The position numbers and the translations under genes are program-made. This document shows, one piece after another, positions 35,204 through 43,018 of a stretch of 64,000 nucleotides of DNA (the stretch's first letter is position 1; the number at the start of each line of letters is the position of its first letter). The DNA lies in the NCBI RefSeq assembly GCF_024832785.1, contig NZ_CP116615.1, positions 1,736,001 through 1,800,000 of the forward strand, given 5' to 3'. The notes beneath the pieces are model-generated. The model searched no databases. It was not told the origin of the DNA and saw only the letters and a list, made by a program, of their open reading frames with translations. The stretch comes from Fontisphaera persica (GTDB taxonomy: Bacteria > Verrucomicrobiota > Verrucomicrobiia > Limisphaerales > Fontisphaeraceae).

Positions 35204-35258
35204 TGGGTTGGGTGACAACAGGGAGCTTGTGGGTCTTCCTGCAGGCTTCCCTCCATCT

Positions 35259-35483
35259 ATGCCAGAGCCAATCCCCAAAGCCTCTGAACATGATAATCTG
35301 GTGCGGAATGTCCATGAGTTGATCAGGGACATCCGCATCATCGTCTCGAAAATCGATCAGTTTCACCTGTGCCTGAGTTGGAGCAGAAAGCCCAGACCCG
35401 ATGCAACCCCCCCTCAAGAAGGCGATTTCTCAGTTCCAGCCCAATCCTCAAACGATGAGCGAGGTTTTGCGCTGTCCGCGTAG
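35259..35483 (+). CDS. Small helical hypothetical protein
   Basis: A 74-residue frame starting MPEPIPKASEHDNLVRNVHE. Residues 8-36 make a plausible amphipathic helix (LVRNVHELIRDIRIIVSKID), and the tail is polar. No ribosome binding site is obvious. It follows the previous gene on the same strand after 55 bases. Confidence 0.45.
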   Translation: MPEPIPKASEHDNLVRNVHELIRDIRIIVSKIDQFHLCLSWSRKPRPDATPPQEGDFSVPAQSSNDERGFALSA

Positions 35484-35801
35484 AGGACAAAATGGAATCT
35501 CCAAGTGGTTGATTAGGAGGCTACAGCAAAAACACTACCCCCATTTTGGCACGGAAAATGCGGAGCACGACACCCCCCCGATTTTTCACGCACAACCCCA
35601 ATCACTGAATCGGGTTGCACGGAGCTTGACCACCCAATCGAATCTGGATTAAACCTCTCCCCGACTTTTGCAGACGACTACTCGGGGCTGCATTCGGTGG
35701 CGGATGCCACGCGGGCTGCCTTTGACTATACCAATGGCGAGTAGTTCTAGCCAGACATACTTGGCCTCCGCGGTTCCTCTGCAGGAGAAAGTTTGCAGAA
35801 G
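35484..35801. other. Intergenic stretch between convergent genes; nothing supported
   Basis: This lies between a plus-strand small gene and the end of the minus-strand NYN gene. No frame has protein-like composition and no clear terminator stem was found. Confidence 0.5.
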
Positions 35802-37325
35802 TCATTTTTTCTGGCCTTGGAGAACACCTCCGAGCACCCGGATCAACTCCTCCGCCATTTTGACTCGGCAGCAAAGATCCAGCGCGGGCACGATCAACCA
35901 GTCCGACATCACTCTTCCCTTGAACAAACGGTCAGCTTCGTCGGCCAACCACGGGTATTTGGCAATATGGTCTCGATACCTGTCATTGGTCAGGACGGGG
36001 CAATCCTCTTTGGCTGCTCTGGCCAAGATGAAGGCGTCAGCGGTTTCTCCACCTGGGACCTCCTGCAGGATGTGTGGCGCTTCCCTGAGCAGCTTTTCGT
36101 AGTGCGTCTTGGCATTAAAGCAATTCCTGCCTTGCCTGGGGGGCGGCGCGAGCTTTTCCATTGTGTAGCGAGTGTTGGCGTCAAACACGCACACGAAACT
36201 AATAGAGCGCGCCGCCAGCTCACAAAACAGCGTTAGCAAAGCAGCAAAATCGCACTGGTTGGCAGGATTGTAAGACCGCAGGACATTGGTCCCGTCGATG
36301 ATGATCAGCTTGCCGTCTTTCGTGGTGCAAGATGAGCTTTCAGTCTTTTTCCGGGCAGGGTTTCTGCCGTCCAGTAAAGCCCTCATCATCGAGAGAGATT
36401 CATCAATGTTGAGCTTCACCACCAAGTCCTCGATCATCTTCATGGCCGTTCTTGAGGACTGCACTGGCTTGGAATTGCGGCGGGGCTCCTTTCCTGCCTT
36501 TGACAACTCTTCCGGGGCCAGAAGCCCAAGGACCTTGCAGGCATCTTGGTGACTGCGGCGGAATCGGGCATAGACCCCCACCGCAACATTGTCTCCAGAG
36601 ATCAAGGAAGCCACCTTCTTCCGCTTCCTCTCATGCACCTGGCGCAGTTGAGCAAGTTCCCTCCCCAGTGAAGTGCGCTTCGACTGGGCTTCGGGATTGT
36701 CCTTGAGTTGATTCAGTTCGGCATTCCTCGTTCTGATCTTCTCGGCAATGGACCTGCACTCTTCCACTCTCTCGCAAAGGTATTTCAGGTGGGCCTGGAG
36801 GATTTTGGTGAAGTCGGCAGAAGCTCGTTCCAAAGGGTTGAGGGATTTATGCGGGTTCGATGATTTCTCGTCCTCGCAAGAAGCGGAGCATCGCCCAATA
36901 GCAGCCTCGACCTCTTTCTTGACCTCATCCAATTCCCTTAAGCGACCTTGGAGCGTCTTTAACAGCGACAGGCGGTTTTGAACTCGCGTCCTGTGCTGCA
37001 CTGCGAACACTGGGTTTGGGGTTGGCTCTGCCTCGGGATAGCGCAGGAGTGAGTTTCCGAGGCGATCAATGTCGTTGTTTATCTTCTCCAACAATGCAGA
37101 TGCCTCACCGATCTCCGTCGTCAACCGCTCCGTTTCTGCGGCCACCATCGTATTCTCCAGAACCTTCCTGGCCCAGAGACAGTGCTTCAGATCGTGGGGT
37201 TGCGTGACGTTCACCCATTTGGTCTGAACAACGCGCCTCCACTGGCCCCCAAATGGATTGGGAGGTTTCGGAATGCGTGTTTTCTTTCCAACCAACGCCT
37301 CAACAGCTCTTCCAAAAATGGACAT
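35802..37325 (-). CDS. Coiled-coil protein with C-terminal NYN/Zc3h12a-like nuclease domain
   Basis: This 507-residue protein is predicted to cut RNA. Residues 60-145 and 170-240 are long heptad-like helices (coiled coil). The C-terminal domain (about 338-480) has the NYN/PIN acidic set: D344 in IIIDGTNVLRS, D382 in CVFDANTRY, D430 in GGETADAFIL and D448 in LTNDRYRDH. This order matches the Zc3h12a-like (Regnase) NYN family. It is transcribed against the neighbouring genes and follows an XRE regulator by 86 bases. The pair resembles a regulated toxin or abortive-defence unit, which is inference. Confidence 0.8.
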   Translation of the reverse strand: MSIFGRAVEALVGKKTRIPKPPNPFGGQWRRVVQTKWVNVTQPHDLKHCLWARKVLENTMVAAETERLTTEIGEASALLEKINNDIDRLGNSLLRYPEAEPTPNPVFAVQHRTRVQNRLSLLKTLQGRLRELDEVKKEVEAAIGRCSASCEDEKSSNPHKSLNPLERASADFTKILQAHLKYLCERVEECRSIAEKIRTRNAELNQLKDNPEAQSKRTSLGRELAQLRQVHERKRKKVASLISGDNVAVGVYARFRRSHQDACKVLGLLAPEELSKAGKEPRRNSKPVQSSRTAMKMIEDLVVKLNIDESLSMMRALLDGRNPARKKTESSSCTTKDGKLIIIDGTNVLRSYNPANQCDFAALLTLFCELAARSISFVCVFDANTRYTMEKLAPPPRQGRNCFNAKTHYEKLLREAPHILQEVPGGETADAFILARAAKEDCPVLTNDRYRDHIAKYPWLADEADRLFKGRVMSDWLIVPALDLCCRVKMAEELIRVLGGVLQGQKK

Positions 37326-37411
37326 AAGGTAGTATCAGTTTGAACGACTCCCATGTGCGGAAGGTGCTCCTCATTCCGGTTTGAGGAACTCGAAACCTCA
37401 CCGCCGGCACA

Positions 37412-37651
37412 TCACTCCCCCAACATCTCCGAGACCTTGCACTTCAGGCGCTCTGCGAGCTGCTCAAGGGTCTTCAGGGTCACGTTCTGATCCGCCATCT
37501 CCATCCGGTGCAGGGTGGAATCGCTCAAGCCGACCTTCTTGGCGAACTGGGCATACGTGAGCTTTCCCCGTTTCTTGCGCAGAAACGAGCCGAGGTTTTT
37601 CGCAAGTCGTTGTGCCACATGTGGGATTGTGCTCCCGTCGTCATCCCACAT
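37412..37651 (-). CDS. XRE/Cro-family transcription regulator
   Basis: This 79-residue HTH_3 protein reads QRLAKNLGSFLRKKRGKLTY then AQFAKKVGLSDSTLHRMEMA and TLKTLEQLAERLKCKVSEML, the standard five-helix Cro fold. The ATG at 37651 (MWDDDGST) is preferred over a start at 37963, which would add about 100 residues of low-complexity reading through the divergent gene. It is upstream of the NYN nuclease gene on the same strand and divergent from the gene at 37729, so it probably controls this interval. Confidence 0.85.
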   Translation of the reverse strand: MWDDDGSTIPHVAQRLAKNLGSFLRKKRGKLTYAQFAKKVGLSDSTLHRMEMADQNVTLKTLEQLAERLKCKVSEMLGE

Positions 37652-37728
37652 GTGAAAGAAGTGGCTTGCGTCTGTCCCGCCTTTGGGATTAGGCTGACTC
37701 CGAAGCCGAAACCACGGAAATCGTTTGC

Positions 37729-39072
37729 ATGAAGATTGTTGTGATGGATTACGGCGAGCCAAGAGGGCTGATTGAACTGGCAGCCTCAGAACGGCTCTGC
37801 CCGAAAGGGAATACCGACTACCGGGCTGTCCGCCTGACCTGCCCTCCGGGGCTGCGCCCCTTGGACAACTGCAAGTTGGTGCCGACACTCCTGCTCCTGA
37901 TCCTGCTGAGCGTTTCTCCGAGTGCTTCAGGTCAATCTGAGGCATCGGCACCAAACGCTGCAACTAAGCAAGCTTACGTCAAACTGGCCAATGCGTTTGC
38001 GTTGCCCCTGCTTGAAGACCCCAAGCAAGCAATGTCGAAGATGGACATGGCCCAGGTTATTGCCGCAAGAAAAGAACTGTTTCTCGATCTGCGCGCCATC
38101 CCGGGGGTCGGTCCGGAACTGAAAGAAATCATCGCCGACGTCGAAAAGTTCTCCGGGCAGTGCATTGATGACGGCCAACTCCTTGAAAGATTGCCAAAGC
38201 CCCCCAACGAAGCGGACAGGACTTTCCGGTTGCTCTACTACGGGGCCACCCTGCAGTTGGAGGCAGGGGAGGAGTTTGGTAAAAAGGTCGATCAAGAGAG
38301 AGCCGACGTGCAGGCGGTGGTGAGGCGAATGCTCCAAGCCCAGACGCAGTTGGAGGCTGCCACTCTCCTTTTTCCGAGGATTGCCCGCACTATTGCCGGT
38401 CCCACATCTTCGCGGGGTGAAGTGCTCAAGGTCGGAATTTACGAATCATGGGGATTCACGGCCCCTGACCTGCTCAAGTTGGAAAACGTTTCTGACCAAA
38501 CCCTGCACAATTGCACCGTCGTGGTTGGTCTTCGCGGCATGGAGGGTGAGGTCAAACAAAATGTCCATTTTGTCCCGACTTGGCCATCGCGATCTTGCCT
38601 TCAGGCGTACTACGCAGGTGGCGACAAGGTGCTGGGTCAAGTGACGGGCCGGCAGACTGTTACGGGCATTCAATCTGTCGAGGTGATGCTCTTTTGTGAT
38701 GAGTTGTCATTGTCGCCAGTCAAATACACCTATGCAGGCTCTGCGCGAGAAGCATACATCGGGGCTTGTCTTGACAAGCTATTCAAACCAAAAGCCCGGT
38801 TCCGCCCCTTTTCCAAGGGCCTCCTCTTCGACGATCTGCCAGCCGTCATCGTCAGTTTCGAGGGTTTGCAGTGGTTGCCACCCGGCACCCTTAGCATCAC
38901 GGTAAAAAGTGGCGATCTTTCCGCTGCCCGCGATCAACAATTTCAGACCTGGGTTAAGGGGGGAGAACAGACGGTAGTGTTCAAAGCGCTTTCTTGGGTG
39001 CCATCCGAATGGGCAGTCACCTTCCGATTCAACGACAACAAGGTTACGAGAACTTATCGATGGAAGCCTTGA
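37729..39072 (+). CDS. Exported protein of unknown function
   Basis: Up to 447 residues. A hydrophobic segment (KLVPTLLLLILLSVSPSASG) ends in a signal-peptidase-like site. It lies about 48 residues after the ATG, so a TTG at 37861 could be the true start with a normal-length signal peptide. The mature part has a helical region (about 75-215) followed by beta-rich modules (230-447: VGIYESWGFTAPDLLKLENV, VIVSFEGLQWLPPGTLSITV), which look like Ig-like or adhesin-type folds. No catalytic motif is recognised. It is followed by a second exported protein. Confidence 0.7.
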   Translation: MKIVVMDYGEPRGLIELAASERLCPKGNTDYRAVRLTCPPGLRPLDNCKLVPTLLLLILLSVSPSASGQSEASAPNAATKQAYVKLANAFALPLLEDPKQAMSKMDMAQVIAARKELFLDLRAIPGVGPELKEIIADVEKFSGQCIDDGQLLERLPKPPNEADRTFRLLYYGATLQLEAGEEFGKKVDQERADVQAVVRRMLQAQTQLEAATLLFPRIARTIAGPTSSRGEVLKVGIYESWGFTAPDLLKLENVSDQTLHNCTVVVGLRGMEGEVKQNVHFVPTWPSRSCLQAYYAGGDKVLGQVTGRQTVTGIQSVEVMLFCDELSLSPVKYTYAGSAREAYIGACLDKLFKPKARFRPFSKGLLFDDLPAVIVSFEGLQWLPPGTLSITVKSGDLSAARDQQFQTWVKGGEQTVVFKALSWVPSEWAVTFRFNDNKVTRTYRWKP

Positions 39073-39114
39073 TCGTGCTCACTTTGAAACTCTCAACCCA
39101 CCACATATCGAATC

Positions 39115-39585
39115 ATGAACACACACTCCATGAAACGTGCCACAACCATTTCGCTTGTCTGTTTGCTATTGGCCTGTCTGCCGTCACAGGCAGGCCTCTT
39201 TTCTGACGATCCACTTGAGCTTTCCGCCAAACCTGTCCCGCGCCTCTTAGCCGACGACGAACTCCACTTTCAACTTGCAGGCAAGTGTTCCGGTTTCATG
39301 CTCTACCAGCCCGAGCTGACGCTTGAATTGGTCTATTCGACAGGAACTCAAAAACTGAATTGCAGCACCGAACTCTGGGCATTCGACAAGCCGCTTGTAG
39401 TCAAATTGCCAAACGGGCTGAAAAACCTGCAGTCGTATCGACTGACCGGCAAGGTTCGCCAGATCACCAAGTTCAAGGCGAAGATGAAGAGGACAGGCGA
39501 CTCCAAAAGGGATTTTGTGGAGAACCAGGAACCGGTTACGGGCTACAAGAAAACGATAGACGCGAAGTGGATTGTGGGCCCTTGA
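39115..39585 (+). CDS. Small exported protein or lipoprotein
   Basis: This 156-residue protein starts MNTHSMKRATTISLVCLLLA followed by CLPSQAGLF. Both a signal peptidase I site (SQA/GLF) and a lipobox-like LLAC are present, so it could be secreted or lipid-anchored. The mature part is beta-rich (LHFQLAGKCSGFMLY, YRLTGKVRQIT). I do not recognise a family. A second ATG at 39130 is also possible. It probably shares a transcript with the preceding exported protein. Confidence 0.7.
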   Translation: MNTHSMKRATTISLVCLLLACLPSQAGLFSDDPLELSAKPVPRLLADDELHFQLAGKCSGFMLYQPELTLELVYSTGTQKLNCSTELWAFDKPLVVKLPNGLKNLQSYRLTGKVRQITKFKAKMKRTGDSKRDFVENQEPVTGYKKTIDAKWIVGP

Positions 39586-39639
39586 CCCGTGGCACTGTTC
39601 TCGCCGCACCTCTCACGGAGCAACAGGAAGGAGCGATAC

Positions 39640-40320
39640 ATGTTTGGTGACCTGTTCATGAATCAGTGGCACGCCTTCGTCATCCGTCTCGCCTTCAGTG
39701 TAGCCCGCGTGGACGGGGCAGTGAACGATGCAGAAAAGCACGCCATCTTACGCCTGACCCAACTGCTGCGTGACGGAAAAGCCGTGGACTGGCAGCACAA
39801 GCTAATCCTGCAAGGGGTCAATTCCCGTTTGCTCCCGGAGAAGGACGCCGCTGAACTGGCTCCGCAGTCGCAGTTGCAGACTGTTCAGTGGCTTCACACG
39901 GTGTACTGGATGCTGGGCATCTGTTGCGCAGACGGTCCTCTGAATGAAGCCGAGATGGATTGGTTGCGACGGCTTCAGGCAGCAACCGCATCGGAACAAT
40001 ACCTGATGATGGTCCTGGAGTTGTTCGCGTGGAGGGAGAACGGCAAATGGGGCGTGGCTGACTCTGACAACCAGGTCGATGGCATGGTAGTCCTCAATCC
40101 CAACTCCGGCGGTTGGAGTTTATTGCGAGAGATGGATTCTCAAGGGGTGGCTGCTTGCTCGATGTGTTATGAGCAAAATCGTCTCCCTGACGGCGAGAAT
40201 GCCAAATTCGCCAGGTGTGGAGCATGCCACATGTATTTAGCATTGAGCAGCCGACAGGCCGACAATGTGTGTTGCATGACGACCAGGGACTTCGGCCCCA
40301 TTCCACAGGCGAGTTCCTAG
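39640..40320 (+). CDS. TerB-like helical protein with C-terminal zinc-finger motif
   Basis: A 226-residue protein. The N-terminal part (about 10-125) has FVIRLAFSVARVDGAVNDAE and CCADGPLNEAEMDWLRRL, which match the paired acidic motifs of TerB/DjlA-like helical domains that may bind metal. The C-terminal part carries two CxxC pairs, C173/C176 (CSMC) and C193/C196 (CGAC), a zinc-ribbon-like knuckle. AGGAAGGAGCG gives a strong ribosome binding site for the ATG at 39640; an upstream start at 39589 is less likely. Function is unknown; TerB domains occur in stress and phage-defence contexts. Confidence 0.7.
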   Translation: MFGDLFMNQWHAFVIRLAFSVARVDGAVNDAEKHAILRLTQLLRDGKAVDWQHKLILQGVNSRLLPEKDAAELAPQSQLQTVQWLHTVYWMLGICCADGPLNEAEMDWLRRLQAATASEQYLMMVLELFAWRENGKWGVADSDNQVDGMVVLNPNSGGWSLLREMDSQGVAACSMCYEQNRLPDGENAKFARCGACHMYLALSSRQADNVCCMTTRDFGPIPQASS

Positions 40321-40390
40321 CAAGAGGCCCCTCCCGTCTCGTTGGGTGTGGCCTCTGGGTGGTATGATAATCCGAAACCCATATCCACCC

Positions 40391-40543
40391 ATGAACCTCA
40401 TCATCGGACTCCTCATCATATTCGCCACAGTCATGTTCAGCATCGCCATTCAAACGTTCCTCCCCCCCATTCTTGGCTGGCCCTTGATGGCCTTGATGTG
40501 GGCCGGGGCACTTTGGATCGTCTATGGGAAACTTGACAAGTAG
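40391..40543 (+). CDS. Small two-helix membrane protein
   Basis: A 50-residue protein with two predicted membrane segments, IIGLLIIFATVMFSIAI and LGWPLMALMWAGALWIVYG, and a charged end (KLDK). Longer starts up to 40346 are possible. It is followed directly by a terminator hairpin. Similar in size and plan, though not in sequence, to the one at 46180. Confidence 0.6.
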   Translation: MNLIIGLLIIFATVMFSIAIQTFLPPILGWPLMALMWAGALWIVYGKLDK

Positions 40544-40570
40544 GCGATAAACCAACCCCTCCCGTCACCC

Positions 40571-40601
40571 CCACCCGGCTCTCTCAAAAGGAGCCGGGTG
40601 G
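40571..40601 (+). terminator. Terminator-like hairpin with GAGCCGG core
   Basis: CCACCCGGCTC (40571-40581) pairs perfectly with GAGCCGGGTGG (40591-40601), followed by CTTCGTTTTC. It belongs to a set of hairpins with the same core in this element. Confidence 0.7.
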
Positions 40602-40644
40602 CTTCGTTTTCAGACCAATCAAAACCATCAACCAAAGGAATCAA

Positions 40645-41133
40645 ATGATCGTCCTCGAAACCAACTACAGCAAAAAACTCGGCCTTCCTGGCTACTCTTC
40701 CCATCAGTTCAGCATCACCCTCAAAACCGAGATTGCTGACCTTGCCCAAGTCCAAACCGAGAGCAACCGCCTCTATCAACTCCTGCAGCAGAGCGTTGAT
40801 GCTTCGATCAAGGAAGTCGGTTTCCTGCCCACCGAAGTCCCCATCCAGAACAGGAACGGGAATGGCAATGGAAACGGACACCACAACGGCAACGACACCT
40901 GGGAATGCAGCGACAAGCAAAAGGCGCTCATCCTGAAGATCGTCGAGGAGCACAAGCTCGACAAGAAGGAGATTGAAGCCCTGGCGCAAGACCGGTTTGG
41001 CAAAGGTGTCAAAGCCCTGAACAAGCTGGAGGCGTCTCAAATCATCGAAATCCTCCTCCAAGAACACAGCGACAACAACAAAGGCAATGGTCGTCGCTTC
41101 GGCTCGCGTTACCAGAAAGCAGGTGCCAAGTGA
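40645..41133 (+). CDS. Phage/plasmid protein with recombinase-type C-terminal helical domain
   Basis: A 162-residue protein. The N-terminal half (1-65) resembles small proteins of unknown function in phage recombination clusters. A glycine/asparagine-rich linker (NRNGNGNGNGHHNGND) joins it to a C-terminal domain (about 88-143). That domain reads SDKQKALILKIVEEHKL then IEALAQDRFGKGVKALNKLE, close to the helical tail found at the end of many phage ssDNA-annealing and RecT/Rad52-type proteins. It overlaps the following nuclease by 4 bases (ATGA-type), suggesting they act together. The leader is A/C-rich without a Shine-Dalgarno sequence. Confidence 0.7.
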   Translation: MIVLETNYSKKLGLPGYSSHQFSITLKTEIADLAQVQTESNRLYQLLQQSVDASIKEVGFLPTEVPIQNRNGNGNGNGHHNGNDTWECSDKQKALILKIVEEHKLDKKEIEALAQDRFGKGVKALNKLEASQIIEILLQEHSDNNKGNGRRFGSRYQKAGAK

Positions 41134-41951
41134 TCGCCGTCCTCGATCCAGTTCAGGTTGCTGCCAGACCTGAGCCCAACCCCACGGAAGAACTTCAGAA
41201 AACAGTCTCGGCCTCCCGGCTCAACTGCTGGCTTCAATGCCGGCTGAAGTTCTTCTTCCGCTACGTCCTCCAACTTCCACGACCTCCCTCCGCTGCCATG
41301 TTCGTTGGCAGTATCGCCCACCAAGTCCTCCAGCAGTGGAACCACGGGAGATGGCGAAAGGAGCCGTTCCAGACTGAGAAGTTCAAAGCCTGGTTCGACT
41401 CGCAATGGACCGAGGAGCAGAAAACCTCCAAGATCAAATGGGACGATGACCAGGCCGATGAACGCGCCTCTGCCTGGAAAACGCTGGAACACTACTTCCT
41501 CGAAACGCCCATCAAAGCAGATGAGCGTCCAGAGGCGGTGGAGGTTCCGGTTGAAGCAGACTTGTCTCATCATGGTCTGCCCAGGCTCATTGGCATACTC
41601 GACCTCGTGAGGGCTGGCGGAACCATCGTGGACTTCAAGGTGACCGGGAAGACACCAGACCCTGAACAAGCCATCCACCAGCACGAGATCCAGCTCTCCT
41701 GCTATGGCGTCCTCTACAGGGATGCCACCAGCAGGAAGGAGGCGGGTCTTGAACTGCATCACCTGGTCAGAACCAAGACCCCCAAGCTGATCGTCACCCG
41801 CATTGGCCCCATCACCCAGCAGCAGGAAACCCGGCTGTTCAAAGTGATGGAGTCCTACGTTGATGGAGTTGGCAGACAGGACTTCGTGCCTTCTCCCAGC
41901 TTCGGTTGTGCTGGCTGCGAATACTTCACCGAGTGCCGGCGCTGGTCGTAA
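41130..41951 (+). CDS. PD-(D/E)XK exonuclease, Cas4/RecB C-terminal type with probable Fe-S cluster
   Basis: A 273-residue RecB-family nuclease. The ordered motifs are QCRLKFFFRY, H64 in GSIAHQVL, D158 in IGILDLV, and D168-F-K170 in IVDFKVTGK, all expected for the PDDEXK_1/Cas4 family. Cysteines at the N-terminus (C33/C37) and near the end (C260, C263, C269 in GCAGCEYFTECRRW) would hold an iron-sulfur cluster. Such enzymes process DNA ends in recombination. Its overlap with the recombinase-tail gene upstream suggests a Red-like end-processing pair. There is no Cas gene nearby. Confidence 0.87.
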   Translation: MIAVLDPVQVAARPEPNPTEELQKTVSASRLNCWLQCRLKFFFRYVLQLPRPPSAAMFVGSIAHQVLQQWNHGRWRKEPFQTEKFKAWFDSQWTEEQKTSKIKWDDDQADERASAWKTLEHYFLETPIKADERPEAVEVPVEADLSHHGLPRLIGILDLVRAGGTIVDFKVTGKTPDPEQAIHQHEIQLSCYGVLYRDATSRKEAGLELHHLVRTKTPKLIVTRIGPITQQQETRLFKVMESYVDGVGRQDFVPSPSFGCAGCEYFTECRRWS

Positions 41952-42040
41952 ACCTTCCACCCAGCCGGGTACACTCTGACAGATGAAGCCCACTGTGGGC
42001 AGGATCGTTGTCAGGTGTGCCCGGTCCTCTTTTCCCCAAC

Positions 42041-42382
42041 ATGCACCACTTCATCATCCAATCCATGCTCCAGTCGCTTAAGCCGGTCCTGAAAGACAAG
42101 GCCAGGGCAGAGCGCCTCCTGGAGTGCTTCTGGCAGGACAAAATCGCGCTGGTCTGGGACACGGAAGATGTTCATCGGGCAGCTAACGAAATCGAGGTGG
42201 CCCTGACTGAAACCGAAGCCCGTGAACTCCTCCATGACCTGCACGAGCACCACAACCCGCAATACGGCCTGCAATGGAAAGACGTCACGGAACAAATCCG
42301 GGATGATGTCCTGGGCCGTGCAATGACCAAGCAGGAGGTGAACCGCTTTGTGAAGAAGGACATCCTCACCATCCACCGCTAG
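42041..42382 (+). CDS. Hypothetical helical protein
   Basis: A 113-residue mostly helical protein (ARAERLLECFWQDKIALVW, IEVALTETEARELLHDLHEH) that I do not recognise. The ATG at 42041 follows TTTCCCCAAC with no Shine-Dalgarno sequence. A hairpin follows closely. Confidence 0.65.
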   Translation: MHHFIIQSMLQSLKPVLKDKARAERLLECFWQDKIALVWDTEDVHRAANEIEVALTETEARELLHDLHEHHNPQYGLQWKDVTEQIRDDVLGRAMTKQEVNRFVKKDILTIHR

Positions 42383-42400
42383 CCAACCCTCAACCAACTC

Positions 42401-42434
42401 AGAGCCGGGTGCCCTCAGAAGCATCCGGCTCTTT
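42401..42434 (+). terminator. Terminator-like hairpin with AGAGCCGG core
   Basis: AGAGCCGGGTGC (42401-42412) pairs with GCATCCGGCTCT (from 42421), with one G-T pair, followed by TTTCATTT. It ends only a few bases before the next ATG. Confidence 0.7.
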
Positions 42435-42442
42435 TCATTTCC

Positions 42443-42907
42443 ATGACCCTCAAACCCTACACCCCACACGAATTCAAAATCATGCGAGTCCGCGAATGTC
42501 TGCCCATGACTGAAACCGTGGACACACCCGAAAGAGCTGCTGCGTATTGGAGAGCCAACATCCCTCAAGCGCCGTGGTTCGATCCCGCCAAGGAAGCAGT
42601 GGTCGTGCTGGTCCTCAACACCCGCAGACGCATTCTTGGCCACAACCTCGTCACCCTGGGCTCGCTGGATACCTGCATCGTGACCCCGCTGTCTGTGTTC
42701 CGGCCTGTGATCGTGATGGCCGGCAGTGCGATCATCCTCATGCACCAGCACCCATCAGGCGACTGTACCCCATCTGAAGGGGACATCAGAGTGACCCGTG
42801 ACCTAATCCGCGCTGGTCAACTGCTCAAGATTGATTTGGTGGATCACGTCATCATCGGCGAGCCCAACCACGCCAGCCTCCGAAACATGGGCTATTTTTC
42901 GATTTAG
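42443..42907 (+). CDS. RadC-like JAB/JAMM-domain protein
   Basis: A 154-residue RadC family protein lacking the N-terminal helix-hairpin-helix of chromosomal RadC. The JAMM metal site is intact: E51 in DPAKEAVVVLVLN, H101 and H103 in MHQHPSGDCTPSEGD, and D114. The end, DHVIIGEPNHASLRNMGYF, is typical. RadC-like proteins are common on mobile elements and plasmids, where the exact function is uncertain; a protease/isopeptidase-type or DNA-related role has been proposed. It is flanked by two hairpins and so may be transcribed alone. Confidence 0.9.
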   Translation: MTLKPYTPHEFKIMRVRECLPMTETVDTPERAAAYWRANIPQAPWFDPAKEAVVVLVLNTRRRILGHNLVTLGSLDTCIVTPLSVFRPVIVMAGSAIILMHQHPSGDCTPSEGDIRVTRDLIRAGQLLKIDLVDHVIIGEPNHASLRNMGYFSI

Positions 42908-42935
42908 GAGTCCGCTGCATCCCACCCCATCCCCA

Positions 42936-42966
42936 GAGCCGGAGGTCAGCAGTGGATCTCCGGCTC
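42936..42966 (+). terminator. Terminator-like hairpin with GAGCCGG core
   Basis: GAGCCGGAG (42936-42944) pairs perfectly with CTCCGGCTC (42958-42966), followed by GCTCTCTTTG. Confidence 0.6.
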
Positions 42967-43018
42967 GCTCTCTTTGTCCCCAAACCATCAACCAAAAACA
43001 TCAAACCAACACAACATC

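Noticed and set aside
41130-41951. A stand-alone Cas4 indicating a CRISPR adaptation locus
   Set aside because: No cas1, cas2 or array is present; the neighbour is a recombinase-tail gene, so a phage-type end-processing nuclease is the better reading.
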